NCBI RefSeq assembly: GCF_900188245.1
Contig: NZ_FZOK01000001.1
Coordinates: forward strand, 372,001 to 436,000
Source: Belliella buryatensis
GTDB taxonomy: Bacteria > Bacteroidota > Bacteroidia > Cytophagales > Cyclobacteriaceae
Reading direction: 5' to 3'
DNA length: 64,000 nt
Shown here: positions 32,730-40,774 of the stretch, in pieces
Numbering within the stretch: position 1 is the stretch's first letter
Layout: every line of letters begins with the position of its first letter
Program-made: the position numbers and the translations under genes
Notes under the pieces: generated by a model
Databases searched by the model: none
What the model was told of the DNA's origin: nothing
Seen by the model: only the letters and a program-made list of their open reading frames with translations

Positions 32730-34073
32730 ATGAAACAGTTGTTCCCTGTATTGAAATCCATGTTTTTTGCATTGATTATTATTTCAATGGCTGCTGCCTG
32801 CCAGCCTTCCATGCAAGAAACTGAAGTATTCGAAAATCCTTTTACAGGACCTAGTCCTTGGCCAGAAATCAGAAAAGAAAGGTTACAGAAACTCCTTCCA
32901 CAAGCCATGGAAGCTGCTGATGTAGATGCTTGGGCTGTGATCTGTCGGGAAAACAACAATGACCCCATTGCGCATCATGTAGGTGGAGAAAATGCTGGAG
33001 GAACAGCCGTCTTTCTTTTTCACAAATCCGCAAATGGAATCAAATCCACTGTTTTTTCTCCCATAGGTGAAGCTACTGCTTTGGCAGATCTAAAGATCCA
33101 TGATGAAGTTATACCTGTGGAACGTGGTGCTTCAGCCATCAGTCAAGCAGCTGACTTTATTAGATCACAAAACTTCAAAAATATAGCGATCAACAGTTCC
33201 TCGGAGAACGAACTCGCTGATGGCTTGAGCTATACACAAAGAATAGCTTTTGAAAAAGCTTTAGGAAGTGAGGCTTCAAAGTTAATTTCTTCAAATGAAT
33301 TGGTTTATGAATTCTTAGCAATCAAACTTCCTGCTGAGGTTGCAATCATGACTCAAGCTGCTCAATTCACCTCTGACTGGCAGTATGAAGCTTATGCAGA
33401 GATTATCCCAGGGAAAAGCACCGATGCTGATATTGCGAAGTTTCTTAAAAAGAAAATGGAAGAATATGGCGTTACCGATGCTTGGTCGCCTGATCAAAAC
33501 CCAAATGTAAATTCAGGTCCAGATCGTGGCCATTCTCATTCCACTGAGAAAGTAATTATGCCAGGTGATGTGATTCAAATTGATTTTGGTATCCGCGTTT
33601 TTGACATGTGGGTATCCGATATCCAAAGATTCGCATATGTCCTAAGAGAAGGAGAAACTCAGGCGCCTGACTCTGTTCAGTTCTATTTTGACTCGTCTAT
33701 TGGGGGAAATCGAATTGCTTTGGAAGCCATGAAGCCAGGCGTTTTGGGTTACCAAGTGGACAAAGCTCAACGTGATTGGATGACAGAGCGTGGTTCTGAA
33801 TATGTCATGTGGAGCACCGGACATCCTGTGGGATATGTAGCCCATGACATTGGACCAAATTTAGGTGGCGGCATGTTAGAAAATCCAGCTAGCAGACCTG
33901 CTGCTGTGAAACCACTGAAAGAAGGTATGCTGTTCGCTTTTGACGGGTTCCATGCTTGGAATCTACCCGAAGGTGGTACCAAAACTATGTCAGTAGAAGA
34001 AACAGCTGTAGTTACTGCAGATGGTGCTAGGTATCTGATAGAGCCTCAGAAAGAGCTGATTTTAATAAAATAA
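32730..34073 (+). CDS. M24 family metallopeptidase (Xaa-Pro aminopeptidase-like) lipoprotein
   Basis: This 447-aa protein has signal MKQLFPVLKSMFFALIIIS and lipobox Cys24 (AAAC). The C-terminal pita-bread domain carries metal ligands in IQIDFGIRVFDMWVSDIQRF (two Asp), GHPVGYVAHDIGPN (His) and MSVEETAVVT (Glu). It would be anchored in the periplasm or at the surface and cleave peptides with proline or related bonds. It shares a short divergent promoter region with the amidohydrolase. Its stop codon nearly touches that of the convergent TIGR02757 gene. Confidence 0.87.
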   Translation: MKQLFPVLKSMFFALIIISMAAACQPSMQETEVFENPFTGPSPWPEIRKERLQKLLPQAMEAADVDAWAVICRENNNDPIAHHVGGENAGGTAVFLFHKSANGIKSTVFSPIGEATALADLKIHDEVIPVERGASAISQAADFIRSQNFKNIAINSSSENELADGLSYTQRIAFEKALGSEASKLISSNELVYEFLAIKLPAEVAIMTQAAQFTSDWQYEAYAEIIPGKSTDADIAKFLKKKMEEYGVTDAWSPDQNPNVNSGPDRGHSHSTEKVIMPGDVIQIDFGIRVFDMWVSDIQRFAYVLREGETQAPDSVQFYFDSSIGGNRIALEAMKPGVLGYQVDKAQRDWMTERGSEYVMWSTGHPVGYVAHDIGPNLGGGMLENPASRPAAVKPLKEGMLFAFDGFHAWNLPEGGTKTMSVEETAVVTADGARYLIEPQKELILIK

Positions 34074-34074
34074 T

Positions 34075-34851
34075 TTAGAACTTCTCTTCCACACCTAAGC
34101 CAAATAAAGCAAAATCATATTTAACAGGATCGGCTGGATCAAAGTCGCGGAGCTTCTCAGTAAGTTCTATGGATGTGATCCAGTCGGTTTGTTTTCGGGT
34201 GATCAGCCCAAGCTTCCTCCCTACCCGATCTACATGCAAGTCACAAGGACAAATCAATTGACTGGGTTGTATTGTTTTCCAAATTCCAAAATCCACTCCC
34301 TTGTCATCCTGCCTGACCATCCATCTGAGAAACATATTGATACGCTTGCAGGCAGCTTTTCTTTTAGGTGTAGCTATGTGTTTTCTGGTTCTTTGTGGGG
34401 CGTCAGGAAGTTGAAAGAAAAAATCATGGAAATTGGTGAGTAATTTACCCATTACATTTACATCTTCAGAAAACCCTTGTAAAAAGGCAAACTCTAAGCT
34501 TTCGTAGTTCCTGTAATACCAAGTGAAAAATTCAATGAAATAAAGTGTATCGATGTCATTGAATGTCCGATGCTTGAAATTAAGAAAAGGCTTAAGGTCA
34601 TTTTCTGTATGGTTTAGCATAAATTCATGGGGCGCATTGTCCATCATGGCAAAAAGCTCCAAGCATTTATTAATGATAGTCTTGCGCTGTCCCCATGCTA
34701 ATATAGAAGCAATAAAGGCTGAAATCTCAATATCCTGCTTTTTGGAAAACTTATGAGGAATAGAGATAGGATCCAAAGTAATGAAATCAGGCTGATTGTA
34801 TTCCTCAACCTTTGCATCCAAAAAGTCCTTCAAGTCCATATTAGCGTGCAA
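34075..34851 (-). CDS. TIGR02757 (DUF2400) family protein
   Basis: This 258-aa protein matches the TIGR02757 family: MDLKDFLDAKVEEYNQPDFI near the start, ASILAWGQRKTIINKCLELF near residue 45, KRINMFLRWMVRQDDKGVDFGIWKTI near residue 168 and the closing CDLHVDRVGRKLGLITRKQTDW and DPVKYDFALFGLGV. Family members resemble helix-hairpin-helix DNA-repair folds, but no activity is established. An alternative start at residue 5 (34839) would avoid the 11-nt overlap with the next gene upstream. Confidence 0.88.
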   Translation of the reverse strand: MHANMDLKDFLDAKVEEYNQPDFITLDPISIPHKFSKKQDIEISAFIASILAWGQRKTIINKCLELFAMMDNAPHEFMLNHTENDLKPFLNFKHRTFNDIDTLYFIEFFTWYYRNYESLEFAFLQGFSEDVNVMGKLLTNFHDFFFQLPDAPQRTRKHIATPKRKAACKRINMFLRWMVRQDDKGVDFGIWKTIQPSQLICPCDLHVDRVGRKLGLITRKQTDWITSIELTEKLRDFDPADPVKYDFALFGLGVEEKF

Positions 34852-35395
34852 TTGTCACTTCTCCTCCCTGCGTCCCATCAAACCATTTGAAGGAAAGTGA
34901 TTTTTCTTCAATTTCGGAAATATGCCAATCGTAACATTTGATATTCGTAAGCGATGTCAAACTGTCTTCATCTGGATCATAAAGGCAAATATCAAAATCA
35001 GGCAACAACTTAGAGTCAGTTGCATTCCATTTTTCTAATAAAATACCCTCGTCTAGAAACCTGACTTTTCCTCCAAAATAATGATCTTGAAGAATAGAAG
35101 GTACCCCATCTTTTCTTCTCAATTGATAGCAAGATGGACCAAACATGATTTGTTTATGCAATTTTGCTTCAATCAGTTCATTGGAATTGGGAAGCACCTC
35201 CCAGTCTGATTTATGGAAAGTTTTAGTTTCCTGTTTAGGACCTAAGCTTGCTAACAATCTAGAAAGTGCAGAAAAAGTATAAGTCACACCAATGAACAAC
35301 AGCCCAAAAGTTGCAAGAATAGGGTAACTGATAACGAAAAGCGCATTCCAAACATATCGGAATGCATGATGCAATATAATTTGTATTTTATTCAT
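34841..35395 (-). CDS. Unrecognised protein with N-terminal membrane anchor
   Basis: This 184-aa protein has two hydrophobic stretches in the first 50 residues (ALFVISYPILATFGLLFIGVTY) and a soluble C-terminal part rich in Asp/Glu/Lys (EVLPNSNELIEAKLH, YFGGKVRFLDEGILLEKW, CYDWHISEIEEKSLSFKWFDG). I recognise no domain. Its stop overlaps the TIGR02757 start by 11 nt, which suggests co-transcription. A strong terminator precedes it on the convergent side of the LysM gene. Confidence 0.65.
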   Translation of the reverse strand: MNKIQIILHHAFRYVWNALFVISYPILATFGLLFIGVTYTFSALSRLLASLGPKQETKTFHKSDWEVLPNSNELIEAKLHKQIMFGPSCYQLRRKDGVPSILQDHYFGGKVRFLDEGILLEKWNATDSKLLPDFDICLYDPDEDSLTSLTNIKCYDWHISEIEEKSLSFKWFDGTQGGEVTIAR

Positions 35396-35452
35396 AAGAA
35401 CAGAGACAAAAGTACTTGCTTATCCCTAGAATACCAAAATGAAACAAAGGCA

Positions 35453-35488
35453 TAAAAAAAGCAGGGTAGCTTCATACCCTGCTTTTTT
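35453..35488. terminator. Terminator for the LysM gene (minus strand)
   Basis: AAAAAGCAGGGTA (35456-35468) pairs with TACCCTGCTTTTT (35475-35487) around a short loop, with A and T runs on both sides. It stands just beyond the stop of the minus-strand LysM gene and would end its transcript. Confidence 0.85.
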
Positions 35489-35507
35489 AAACTAAATAAA
35501 CGATGTA

Positions 35508-36695
35508 TCAATAAGAAACTTCTACTGGAAATCTGGAGTTTACAGCTCTCAACTGATCAAAGGCCGCTTTAGACACTTTCACAACTAACCTACTATTGTC
35601 ACCTGTATTTGGTAGCTTACCCACTACTCTAGCGAAAATCGTGATATCATTCTCTTCGTTTCTTACTCGCATGATTGTACCTACTGGGGCATCTCGATGA
35701 AGTACAAGATACTTTTTATGATTGCCTGTTCCATCGATGACTTCAGCCAAACCGGTTTCTTTGATATTCTTATAGGAAGTATCTTCTGTTTTGGTTGTAG
35801 TCAAAGTAGCTTCCGACCTTTCATTGTTGACTATCACTGGTACAGTAGAGCTGACTACAGGAACTGTAGATGGTCCAGAAGGACCACGACCCACTTTAAG
35901 CTTTTGACCTACAGAGAGATTATTAGAAGACAAACCATTCCAAGTAATCAAGTCTTCTACTTTAGAATCATATCGCTTAGCAACTGCAAAAAGTGTCTCA
36001 CCTTGCTCTACGGTATGTGTGATCCACTCACCCGGAAAACTCAACTCGCTATTCGCAACATTAGATTCTGCGGCTCTAGGTCTATTTTCCTCTCTTGTTG
36101 GAATTTCTCTTGGTCTTATTTCTTCTGTTTTTGCCTTTGCTTCTGCTTTCTTTTCTTCTGCTTTGGCTATGGATTCTGATCTTTTTTCCTCAGCTCTTGC
36201 TTTATTTTCTTGAGCCACAGTTGGAATTTCTGATTTAGATTCAGCTACTACTTTTGGTTCTTCCTTCGCTGCCACACCCTTAATTACCAATGCTTGACCT
36301 AGGCTTAGGTCATTACCTTTGAGATCATTCCAAGACATGACATCACCTACACTGACACCATATTTTTTTGAAATTGCAAAAAGAGTTTCTCCTTGTGCGA
36401 CATTATGAACCACTGATCCAGTTGGTAAAGCAGCAGGTTCTATATAGGGAATTCGAATTCTCTGTCCCATTTTCAAGCCATCCTTCAATGCTTCATTGGC
36501 TTGTACGATATCATTGACAGATGCAGCGTACCTTCTTGAAATTCCAAACAAAGTCTCTTGCTGTTCTACTTGGTGAATTATAAATGTTTTGCCACCTACT
36601 TTTTCAATTCCTACAGAATCTAGTCGGATCAATCCTTCTGCATGCAACTGTAGACTAAAGATTATAAATAAGGCGATTAGGGTAATTCTCTTCAT
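35508..36695 (-). CDS. Triple-LysM protein with C-terminal RlpA-like domain
   Basis: This 395-aa exported protein has signal MKRITLIALFIIFSLQLHAEG. Three LysM peptidoglycan-binding repeats share the 'Q.ETLF.I..(R/K)Y' core: residues ~33-80 (QQETLFGISRRYAAS), ~95-140 (QGETLFAISKKYGVS) and ~225-270 (QGETLFAVAKRYDSK). Between repeats two and three is a charged Ala/Glu/Lys stretch (RAEEKRSESIAKAEEKKAEA) likely to be a coiled linker. The last ~90 residues (YLVLHRDAPVGTIMRVRN, VVGKLPNTGDNSRLVVKVSKAAF) look like a double-psi beta-barrel of the RlpA type. A role in cell-wall binding is likely; catalysis is unproven. The ATG at 36695 replaces a 30-codon upstream extension without signal character. Confidence 0.85.
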   Translation of the reverse strand: MKRITLIALFIIFSLQLHAEGLIRLDSVGIEKVGGKTFIIHQVEQQETLFGISRRYAASVNDIVQANEALKDGLKMGQRIRIPYIEPAALPTGSVVHNVAQGETLFAISKKYGVSVGDVMSWNDLKGNDLSLGQALVIKGVAAKEEPKVVAESKSEIPTVAQENKARAEEKRSESIAKAEEKKAEAKAKTEEIRPREIPTREENRPRAAESNVANSELSFPGEWITHTVEQGETLFAVAKRYDSKVEDLITWNGLSSNNLSVGQKLKVGRGPSGPSTVPVVSSTVPVIVNNERSEATLTTTKTEDTSYKNIKETGLAEVIDGTGNHKKYLVLHRDAPVGTIMRVRNEENDITIFARVVGKLPNTGDNSRLVVKVSKAAFDQLRAVNSRFPVEVSY

Positions 36696-36924
36696 GTTGT
36701 TTACTGATAGATTCTCTCGTACAAATTTCTTATTAATTTCTTCAATTACAAGTATTGATACGGAGACTTCCATAAATCGTTCCATACTAACGAATAAAGG
36801 AATTCAGTTGAGACAAATAGGTGATTCGAGAATCAAATTTGGATGTTTATTTTATAGCAGATATTCAAAAAACCTCCAGAGGTCTTAATTTTATTGGTAT
36901 ATTGAAAGTCAAATAGTCAAGTTT

Positions 36925-38286
36925 ATGAAAAATTTCTTTTTGTTTTTCCTAGGTGTGTTCATCAGTTCTATAACTATTGGATTTGCACTTCAAGACAGCA
37001 CACAAGTTGAGAAAAAAAAGGTATTCACTTTTGAGATTAAAGATGATATCGATCCAAGAATGAATCGCAAAGTAAGACTTGCGCTGGAGGAGGCAAAAGC
37101 CAAAGAAGCAGATATGATCATCATTGAAATGGACACTTATGGTGGAGCTGTCAATGACGCAGATGATATCCGTACGATGATCCTAGAAACCAAGGTACCT
37201 ATCCATGTTTGGATCAATAAAGACGCTGCTTCTGCAGGAGCACTTATTTCAATCGCTTGTGATAGTATTTACATGGCTCCAGGCTCGAGTATTGGTGCGG
37301 CCACTGTAGTGATGGGAGGTGGTGGAGAAGCCGCTCCAGACAAATATCAGTCCTACATGCGATCAATGATGCGGAGTACCGCTGAAGCCAAGGGAAGAGA
37401 TCCTAAAATTGCAGAAGCTATGGTGGATCAAAATCTTGAAGTGGATGGCGTGAGTGAAAAGGGTAGTGTGATTACATTTTCTGTTTCAGAAGCTGTAGCC
37501 AATGGATTCAGCGAAGGCCAAGTCAATTCCATCGAGGAAGTGATCGTAAAACAAGGAATCACTAACTTTGAAATTATCGCCTATACCGTGTCAGGTGTAG
37601 AAAAAGTAATTGCTTTCTTTTTGAATCCAGCTGTAAGTGGATTCCTTATTTTAGTGATTTTTGCTGGCATCTACTTCGAGATTCAAACTCCTGGTGTTGG
37701 CTTTCCATTAGCTGCTTCACTCGTCGCTGTAGTACTCTATTTTATACCCTATTATCTTACGGGTTTAGCTTCTAATTGGGAGATTGCTGTATTCGTAGCT
37801 GGAGTTCTTTTGCTCGCGGTAGAACTCTTTGTTATTCCTGGATTTGGGATTTTTGGGATTCTAGGAATCATAGGTATATTGACAGGGTTGACATTAGGAA
37901 TGGTCCCCAATGATGCTTTTGATTTTACTTTTGTACCATCGGGAGATTTATTTGTAGCCTTGCTTACGGTCGTATTGGCTGCAATTGTAGCAATTGGGCT
38001 GATATTTTTCTTTGCTCCAAAGGTAAATGAATGGAAAGCTTTCAGTGCAATTTCTCTGGCCACTACTCAGAAAAGAACCGATGGCTATACCTCTTCCAAT
38101 TATCAAGACTCGCTACTCGGAAAGGCTGGTGTAGCGCATACACGCCTTATGCCTAGTGGGAAAGTAGTGATTGAAGATGAAGTATATGATGCTTATTCCC
38201 GCGGAGAGTTCATTGACAAAGGAGAGCCTATCATTGTCATCAGTACGGAGGGCACATCAATCAAAGTCAAAAAAGGAATTTCATAA
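36925..38286 (+). CDS. nfeD: Full-length NfeD protein: ClpP-like membrane serine protease with OB-fold
   Basis: This 453-aa protein has a signal peptide (MKNFFLFFLGVFISS), a ClpP/SppA-class protease domain (residues ~33-225) with Ser103 in DAASAGALISIACDSIYM and the following APGSSIGAATV, then a cluster of membrane helices (~230-370) and a C-terminal NfeD OB-fold (~385-453, GKAGVAHTRLMPSGKVVIEDEVYDA). It is the long NfeD1b form that usually works with a SPFH/stomatin partner; no partner gene is next to it here. Likely role: membrane protein quality control. Confidence 0.92.
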   Translation: MKNFFLFFLGVFISSITIGFALQDSTQVEKKKVFTFEIKDDIDPRMNRKVRLALEEAKAKEADMIIIEMDTYGGAVNDADDIRTMILETKVPIHVWINKDAASAGALISIACDSIYMAPGSSIGAATVVMGGGGEAAPDKYQSYMRSMMRSTAEAKGRDPKIAEAMVDQNLEVDGVSEKGSVITFSVSEAVANGFSEGQVNSIEEVIVKQGITNFEIIAYTVSGVEKVIAFFLNPAVSGFLILVIFAGIYFEIQTPGVGFPLAASLVAVVLYFIPYYLTGLASNWEIAVFVAGVLLLAVELFVIPGFGIFGILGIIGILTGLTLGMVPNDAFDFTFVPSGDLFVALLTVVLAAIVAIGLIFFFAPKVNEWKAFSAISLATTQKRTDGYTSSNYQDSLLGKAGVAHTRLMPSGKVVIEDEVYDAYSRGEFIDKGEPIIVISTEGTSIKVKKGIS

Positions 38287-38292
38287 AATTAT

Positions 38293-38330
38293 AAAAAAGA
38301 GAGATAAGAATAACTTACCTCTCTTTTTTG
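38293..38330. terminator. Terminator after nfeD, shared with convergent CBS gene
   Basis: AAAAAAGAGAGATAAG (38293-38308) pairs with CTTACCTCTCTTTTTT with one mismatch. A and T runs on both sides make it usable from either strand. Confidence 0.8.
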
Positions 38331-38351
38331 ATTAAGCACTGAGTTGAACGC

Positions 38352-38810
38352 TCACCAAGTGGTCTCTTTTAGTTTGGGAAATGCTCGGATCACATCGGAT
38401 AAACTTATTTGGCCGATTAGCTTACCATCCTTCATCACAGGAAATCGCCTGATTTTCATCTCCAAAAATTGTTGTGCTGCGTCGAAAAGTGATAAATCTG
38501 GGCGCATTGTAATCACATCTGTAGACATATGCTCTGCTACTGTTCCAGGAAATGAAGGTGTGTTGGAGTATTTACCTTTGATGATTTCTTTCAGGCAATC
38601 AACCTCGGAAATAATACCAACTAATTTTCCTTGATGATCCACCACTGGGGCTCCAGAAATTTTCCTTTTTGTCAATAAATCCAAGACATGATCAATGGTA
38701 TCCTCTGGATAAAAAGTGACTAAATTGGTGGACATATGATCCTCTACCATAATTGGGGCTGCCATTTTCTTTGGCTCTGCTGCCCTTACTCCTTGAAAAC
38801 TCTTTACCAT
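38352..38810 (-). CDS. Tandem CBS-domain protein
   Basis: This 152-aa protein consists almost entirely of two CBS repeats: ~20-80 (VEDHMSTNLVTFYPEDTIDHVLDLLTKRKISGAPVVDH) and ~90-148 (VAEHMSTDVITMRPDLSLFDAAQQFLEMKIRRFPVMKDGKLIGQISLSDVIRA). CBS pairs bind adenine nucleotides and act as energy sensors. The partner enzyme is not evident from the neighbours. It stands alone, 125 nt downstream of the cutC end. Confidence 0.88.
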   Translation of the reverse strand: MVKSFQGVRAAEPKKMAAPIMVEDHMSTNLVTFYPEDTIDHVLDLLTKRKISGAPVVDHQGKLVGIISEVDCLKEIIKGKYSNTPSFPGTVAEHMSTDVITMRPDLSLFDAAQQFLEMKIRRFPVMKDGKLIGQISLSDVIRAFPKLKETTW

Positions 38811-38935
38811 GGCTATTTTAGATTTAAGTGAATCTACAAAATAGAGATAATTTGGTAATTATAAAAATTTATAACTGGTTTATAGGATATTTTTCAGGTT
38901 ATTATTCTTCATAAAATCTATAACACAAAATTATT

Positions 38936-39679
38936 TTACATCAATGCAACCTTAAATGCACTCACCACTTCTTCATCAATAGTCAAATGCTGGTAAAAAC
39001 TAGCTGGATCGCTCGATAGATTCACAGTAGTGGATCTAAAGATACTTTGACTAGCTCTGGTAGTCTTGCAACTCGCATGTATTTCTTGAAGAAAGCCAGT
39101 ATTTCGAAATCGTAACACATGCTCTGGCTTCAAGCCTCCCCCTGGCATGATGCTAATTTGAGTTTTGGCCAAATCCAATAATTTCAAAATTTGATCTTGA
39201 CCTATTGTCACATCATTTGCTCCTCCAGAAGTCAAAATCCTTTCAAACCCTAAAGCAATCAAATCCAGCAGAGCGCTCTCTTGGGATACACACATATCGA
39301 ATGCCCGGTGAAATGTACATGACTTGTATCCAGCTATCTCCAATAGCCTCCTGCAAGTTACTTTATCGATTTCTCCTTTAGAAGTCAATGCCCCAAAAAC
39401 AAACCCATCAGCACCCAATGAAGACAATAGCTCTATATCTTTGATCATGGCTGAAATCTCTTGATCACTGTACAAAAAATCTCCCCCTCTAGGTCTGATC
39501 ATGACAAAAATGGGTATATCGATTTGCTCTTTGAGCATTGCTAGCGTTCCTGCACTTGGCGTAGTCCCTCCTGATCCAAAATCTGCACAGAGTTCTAACC
39601 GGTCAACACCAACTTCGGCAGCTTTCAGGGCAGCTTCTATAGTGAAAACAGGAGCTTCTAATATCAACTTCTTCATCAA
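38936..39679 (-). CDS. cutC: CutC family protein
   Basis: This 247-aa TIM-barrel protein has landmarks LEAPVFTIEAALKAAEVGVDRLELCADFGSGGTTPS at the start, IFVMIRPRGGDFLYSDQE near residue 74, HRAFDMC near residue 129 and ILTSGGAND near residue 150. CutC was first linked to copper tolerance, but its biochemical role is still unclear. Its ATG overlaps the stop of the asparaginase gene upstream by 4 nt (39676-39679), so the two are translationally coupled. The product is cytosolic. Confidence 0.9.
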   Translation of the reverse strand: MMKKLILEAPVFTIEAALKAAEVGVDRLELCADFGSGGTTPSAGTLAMLKEQIDIPIFVMIRPRGGDFLYSDQEISAMIKDIELLSSLGADGFVFGALTSKGEIDKVTCRRLLEIAGYKSCTFHRAFDMCVSQESALLDLIALGFERILTSGGANDVTIGQDQILKLLDLAKTQISIMPGGGLKPEHVLRFRNTGFLQEIHASCKTTRASQSIFRSTTVNLSSDPASFYQHLTIDEEVVSAFKVALM

Positions 39680-40656
39680 AATTTACTTTTAGCATCTACC
39701 AATTCCTGACTTTCGAAATGATGCCTAGCGAAATTAAAACCAGGTCTTACCGCGTATGCACCATACTCTCCGTCTTTGTTGATGGCTATAAAACCAGCTT
39801 GAATATTATCAATGTCTTTATTTTTGGAAATCAATCTTCTGACTGCCTCTTCACAGGCTTCTTGCGGACTACGGCCTTGACGCATCAGCTCCACAATCAA
39901 AAAGCTCCCACAAATCCTGATGATAGACTCACCCAAACCTGTGGCTGTGGCGGCTCCTACTTCATCATCCACAAAAAGACCCGCTCCTATAATTGGGCTA
40001 TCGCCAACTCTGCCGTGCATTTTATAAGCCAATCCTGAGGTGGTACACGATCCTGCCAATTTCCCATCAGCTCCCAAAGCAATCATCCCAATGGTGTCGT
40101 GGTTTTCAATATTGATTATTGGTTTATACTCAGAAGTTTTTTTCCACTCCTGAAAGAGCTCTTCTGCTCTTGGGCTAAGGGTTTCCTCTTCCATCGGAAA
40201 TCCTTGAGCCAAGGCAAACTGCCTCGCCCCTTCCCCAGCAAGCATCACATGAGGTGTCTCTTCCATTACTTTCCTTGCCAAGGAAATAGGATGCTTCACT
40301 TGCCTAACAAACGCCACAGAACCACATGATCCATCACCTTTCATAATGGACGCATCCAAAGTTGCTATACCTTCTCTATCAGGCAAGCCTTGAAGCCCCA
40401 CCGAAAGGTTTTTCAAATCCAATTCTGTCACTTTCACACCCTGCTCTACTGCTTCTACAATATCCCCTGTCTTAGTCAGAATATCCCAGGCTTTATCATT
40501 GGCAGCCATTCCATGCTCCCAAGTAGAAAGAATCAAGGGTTTGTAATTTTCGCCAATCTCCCTGATATCGGATTGGCAAGCAGAATGAATTAAAGATGGA
40601 AGGATCACAGAGGATCCAATCACCGTCTTTTTTAGAAATGATCTTCGATTAGACAT
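39676..40656 (-). CDS. Exported N4-(beta-N-acetylglucosaminyl)-L-asparaginase-type Ntn hydrolase
   Basis: This 326-aa protein of the isoaspartyl peptidase/aspartylglucosaminidase family cleaves itself before the nucleophile Thr188 (ENHDTIGMIALGADGKLAGSCTTSG). The second subunit continues with GRVGDSPIIGAGLFVDDEVGAATATGLGE. The N-terminus, MSNRRSFLKKTVIGSS, is a twin-arginine signal, so the folded enzyme is exported, as expected for a glycan-degrading asparaginase. Whether Cys27 is lipidated is uncertain: the residue at -3 is His. The stop overlaps the cutC start by 4 nt. Confidence 0.9.
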   Translation of the reverse strand: MSNRRSFLKKTVIGSSVILPSLIHSACQSDIREIGENYKPLILSTWEHGMAANDKAWDILTKTGDIVEAVEQGVKVTELDLKNLSVGLQGLPDREGIATLDASIMKGDGSCGSVAFVRQVKHPISLARKVMEETPHVMLAGEGARQFALAQGFPMEEETLSPRAEELFQEWKKTSEYKPIINIENHDTIGMIALGADGKLAGSCTTSGLAYKMHGRVGDSPIIGAGLFVDDEVGAATATGLGESIIRICGSFLIVELMRQGRSPQEACEEAVRRLISKNKDIDNIQAGFIAINKDGEYGAYAVRPGFNFARHHFESQELVDAKSKF

Positions 40657-40730
40657 ATTTGATGAATTTTAGCAATTTGTATGGCTAGCAAGTTTACAAA
40701 TTAAAAAGAAAACAAGTTGGACTGAATACC

Positions 40731-40763
40731 TTTCAAAAAAAAGCTACCCAAATTGAGTAGCTT
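40731..40763 (-). terminator. Terminator of the TPR lipoprotein gene
   Basis: Read on the minus strand, AAGCTAC and GTAGCTT (40757-40763 and 40741-40747) form a stem with a 9-nt loop followed by a T run. It begins 12 nt after the stop of the TPR gene. Confidence 0.75.
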
Positions 40764-40774
40764 CTATTACTTTT

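Noticed and set aside
40576-40656. Lipoprotein signal on the asparaginase-type hydrolase
   Set aside because: The twin-arginine motif is clear, but the residue at -3 from Cys27 is His, which does not fit a lipobox. I call it a Tat signal only.
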